NCBI GenBank assembly: GCA_964588525.1 | Contig: CAZPQC010000197.1 | Location: 1 to 6,226, forward strand | Reading direction: 5' to 3' | From: JAFGQJ01 sp964588525 | GTDB lineage: Bacteria > Spirochaetota > Spirochaetia > SZUA-6 > DRHE01 | DNA length: 6,226 nucleotides | Shown here: piece after piece, positions 4,185 to 6,226 of the stretch | Numbering within the stretch: position 1 is the first letter of the stretch | Layout of the letters: each line of letters starts with the position of its first letter | Program-made: the position numbers and the translations under genes | The notes under the pieces: model-generated | Told to the model about the DNA's origin: nothing | The model's database searches: none | The model's input: only the letters and a program-made list of their open reading frames with translations

Positions 4185-6226
4185 GTGCGTCTTGCTGTGG
4201 TCCTTCTGTTACTCTGCTGCGCTGTGCTTTTGTTTTCACAGGAGGACGTCGACCTCAACAACTACTACAAATACCCATTCTCCGTTGGTGTAGCCTATCA
4301 GAATCTTTCCCCGTTCGGTGACTACGGAACCGATTTCAACTCCTACTTCGATCTGTCCGCGATTTTCAAGGTCCCGATTCCAAGAGTCCCGGTTCTTCAA
4401 CCGTTTCTGCAGGCCGGAATGATTCGCTATATCGCTCCGGAGCGGGACGAGCAGGACAAATGGACCCATACCCACTGGTACCTCACTCCCGGGATTGCCT
4501 ATGCCAACCGATTTTCCAAGAACTTCGAAATCGGCGTCGAGCTGTCCGGCGGGATCTCCGAGGCGGTTTTTCCCAACCTCGATCCCGCCGAGCCGAGAGG
4601 TTCCTTGAATCTGATGGGAGCAGGGGGGGTAAAAATTTCTCTGGATCCCTCCTACAACATGAACATCGACATCAGCCCGGGGATCAAGTATTTCTATTCC
4701 CTGAGCCCACTGGAACGCTTCAATGGACTTGTTTACTCAATCGGATTTTCCGCCAGCTACAGGTTTGGGGACGATCCCGACGCGCCCCAGGCGATCATCC
4801 GCAGCGTCAAGATCACTGATCTGCAGTTTCCTCCCCTGTTTGCCGCCATGCAGAGCTTCTACTCCAGGAACCCTTTCGGTACCGTTACGATCACCAACAT
4901 CGAGAAGTATCCGATCTTCGATGTTGGGATCTCGTTCTTCCAGGCCGGCTTCATGGATACACCAACCAAGCTGGCAGCCATCGCCAGATTAGAACCCGGG
5001 GAAAGCCGAGTGATCGAAATCTCAGCTTCTTTCAGCGAGGAGATATTCACCACCGTCGGCATCGTGCCGCTGACCGGTGAGATCATAGCCGAGTACATCT
5101 CCCGCAACCGTCCGGCCAAGCAGTCCTTTCCCGTTTCCTACGACCTGTACGACAAGACCGCTCTGACCTGGGATGATGACCAGAAAGTCGGTGCCTTCAT
5201 CACCAGCGCGGACAGTGCTCTGCGCAACTACGCCAGTTTTGTGCGCCAGGCGGCCAAGGACTACGTGTTGGACAGCTTCAGCGAACCTCTGCAGATCGCC
5301 ATGCAGCTTTTCTACGGACTCAAGGAGATCGGCTGCATCTATCAGATTGACCCGACCTCTCCTTTCACCCAGGTGCAGGAAAATCCCATGCTGGTCGACT
5401 CCATCAGTCTGCCCCGCAATACCCTGAAAAACCTGACCGGCGACTGCGACGACCTGACCGTGTTGTACTGCGCACTGCTGGAAACAGTGGGGATCGAGAG
5501 CGCCTATATCACCATCCCTGGGCACATCTACGCGGCCTTAAATACCAAGGTGCCCTCCAGATCCTTTCAGAAGGTCCATCCCGACAAGAACATGACCATG
5601 AATATCAACGGCGAGCTGTGGGCGCCCGTAGAGATTACGATGATCGGCACCCACGATTTCCTGAGCGCGTGGCGGAAGGGGATCGAGCAGTTCATGGCTC
5701 TGGAGAACTCGCCGGAGCAGAGGGCAATCACGTTCACCGCCCAAGCTCAGGATTTCTATCGACCCGTCGGACTGCGGGAAACCGACCTCGGGCTGCAGTA
5801 CGGAAACCAGAAACATATCGTGACCTCATTCAACGACTCGATGGAGCGCCTGATCGATCAGATCCTGGACAGCTATACGAAGCTTGCCCAGGATTCGAAC
5901 AGCAAGGAAGGCTACAACCGGCTCGGCATCGTGTGCGCCCAGTACCGCAGATATGCCCAAGCGCAGAAGGCCTTCAACACGGCCCTTTCCCTGGACAGGA
6001 ACTATCTCAGCCCGCAGATCAACTTGGGCAATGTCTTTTTCATGAAGCAGGAGTACCAAAACGCTCTGCGGGTCTACCACGAAGCCGAGCAAACCCTGGA
6101 TGCAGGTGGACAGAGCGAATCGTCCCTCTATCTGGCCGTTCTGCTCAATATCTCTCGGGCGTACTATGAGCTGGAGAACTACGACAAGGCCTCTGAGTAC
6201 TTCCAGAAAGTCGCCGAACGGGATCC
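4185..6226 (+). CDS. Exported barrel / transglutaminase-like / TPR protein (3' end outside window)
   Basis: 680 codons are visible, with no stop before the window ends. Residues 1-18 are a signal peptide (MRLAVVLLLLCCAVLLFS, cleavage probably before Gln19). Residues 31-194 contain eight amphipathic strands rich in alternating aromatics, near 32-40, 52-62, 71-83, 98-109, 113-125, 140-152, 158-171 and 182-194. The last ends in SYRF, like an outer-membrane beta-signal. Residues about 205-320 look like an Ig/CARDB-type beta domain. Residues about 365-490 are transglutaminase-like: GDCDDLTVLYCALLETVGI (419-437) with Cys421, GHIYAAL with His447 and WAPVEIT with Glu483, a plausible catalytic triad. 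At least three TPR-like helix pairs follow (about 572-606, 607-641, 646-680). I infer an outer-membrane-anchored protein with periplasmic domains that cleaves or crosslinks an unknown target. The barrel call is pattern-based; the transglutaminase and TPR calls are firmer. The start could instead be GTG 4158. Confidence 0.82.
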   Translation, partial: MRLAVVLLLLCCAVLLFSQEDVDLNNYYKYPFSVGVAYQNLSPFGDYGTDFNSYFDLSAIFKVPIPRVPVLQPFLQAGMIRYIAPERDEQDKWTHTHWYLTPGIAYANRFSKNFEIGVELSGGISEAVFPNLDPAEPRGSLNLMGAGGVKISLDPSYNMNIDISPGIKYFYSLSPLERFNGLVYSIGFSASYRFGDDPDAPQAIIRSVKITDLQFPPLFAAMQSFYSRNPFGTVTITNIEKYPIFDVGISFFQAGFMDTPTKLAAIARLEPGESRVIEISASFSEEIFTTVGIVPLTGEIIAEYISRNRPAKQSFPVSYDLYDKTALTWDDDQKVGAFITSADSALRNYASFVRQAAKDYVLDSFSEPLQIAMQLFYGLKEIGCIYQIDPTSPFTQVQENPMLVDSISLPRNTLKNLTGDCDDLTVLYCALLETVGIESAYITIPGHIYAALNTKVPSRSFQKVHPDKNMTMNINGELWAPVEITMIGTHDFLSAWRKGIEQFMALENSPEQRAITFTAQAQDFYRPVGLRETDLGLQYGNQKHIVTSFNDSMERLIDQILDSYTKLAQDSNSKEGYNRLGIVCAQYRRYAQAQKAFNTALSLDRNYLSPQINLGNVFFMKQEYQNALRVYHEAEQTLDAGGQSESSLYLAVLLNISRAYYELENYDKASEYFQKVAERD
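4623..4629 (+). repeat. G7 homopolymer inside the exported-protein gene
   Basis: Seven consecutive G encode Gly147-Gly148 and the first base of Val149, inside the sixth proposed barrel strand. Gain or loss of one base would frameshift the gene before its transglutaminase and TPR parts. In this copy the frame is intact. Confidence 0.6.

Noticed and set aside
4460..6169. Alternative-frame open stretches over the exported-protein gene, on both strands
   Set aside because: The frame starting at 4185 carries continuous domain signatures; the others are composition-driven shadows, such as Arg/Pro/Ser-rich translations.
6221..6226. Window ends exactly on GGATCC, suggesting a cloning boundary
   Set aside because: GGATCC also occurs inside the window, for example at 421, so a complete BamHI digest is excluded. 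The end may be chance or a partial-digest clone edge.
1..6226. tRNA, rRNA, CRISPR array, insertion sequence, prophage or defence genes
   Set aside because: I saw no cloverleaf, regularly spaced repeat, transposase-like protein or flanking inverted repeat. All five coding regions look like ordinary chromosomal genes.

Overview
The window holds five protein-coding genes in three transcription units, and nothing in it looks mobile. It comes from a diderm (Gram-negative-type) bacterium: the last gene encodes an exported protein whose N-terminal third reads like an outer-membrane beta-barrel. Base composition is moderate, somewhat above half G+C. A spirochaete (Spirochaeta/Treponema relatives) is my best guess, from the signal-peptide style, the stand-alone cyclic-nucleotide-binding protein beside an HDOD protein, and the transglutaminase/TPR protein. 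This is an impression without a marker gene, so treat the phylum as unproven.

Layout. Bases 1-154 are a leader with a 7-bp inverted repeat and an extended -10 promoter. At 155-2152 (+) lie two tightly linked genes: a 129-residue cyclic-nucleotide-binding protein, then a 533-residue protein joining a GHKL-ATPase-like region to an HDOD domain. They share one reading frame, separated by a single TAG and two sense codons, and the second has no visible ribosome binding site. Converging on them at 2173-3953 (-) is a two-gene unit: a GNAT-type acyltransferase-like protein followed 8 bases later by a small M50 (site-2 protease family) membrane metalloprotease. A 231-base divergent region (3954-4184) carries promoters for both directions and a G-rich tract. 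The last gene (+, from GTG 4185) runs off the window end after 680 codons. It combines a signal peptide, a probable eight-stranded barrel, an Ig/CARDB-like segment, a transglutaminase-like domain with a visible Cys-His-Glu triad, and TPR repeats.

How they may work together. The first pair looks like a sensor/effector module: a cyclic-nucleotide receptor without its own output domain, cotranscribed with an HDOD signalling protein. The acyltransferase-like and M50 genes are linked only by position. The last gene looks like a cell-envelope protein. The two forward units share an almost identical extended -10 element, TGTGCTATA(C/A)T, which may mean a common mode of transcription.

Most worth following up are the in-frame TAG between the first two genes and the unusual order of domains in the last gene.
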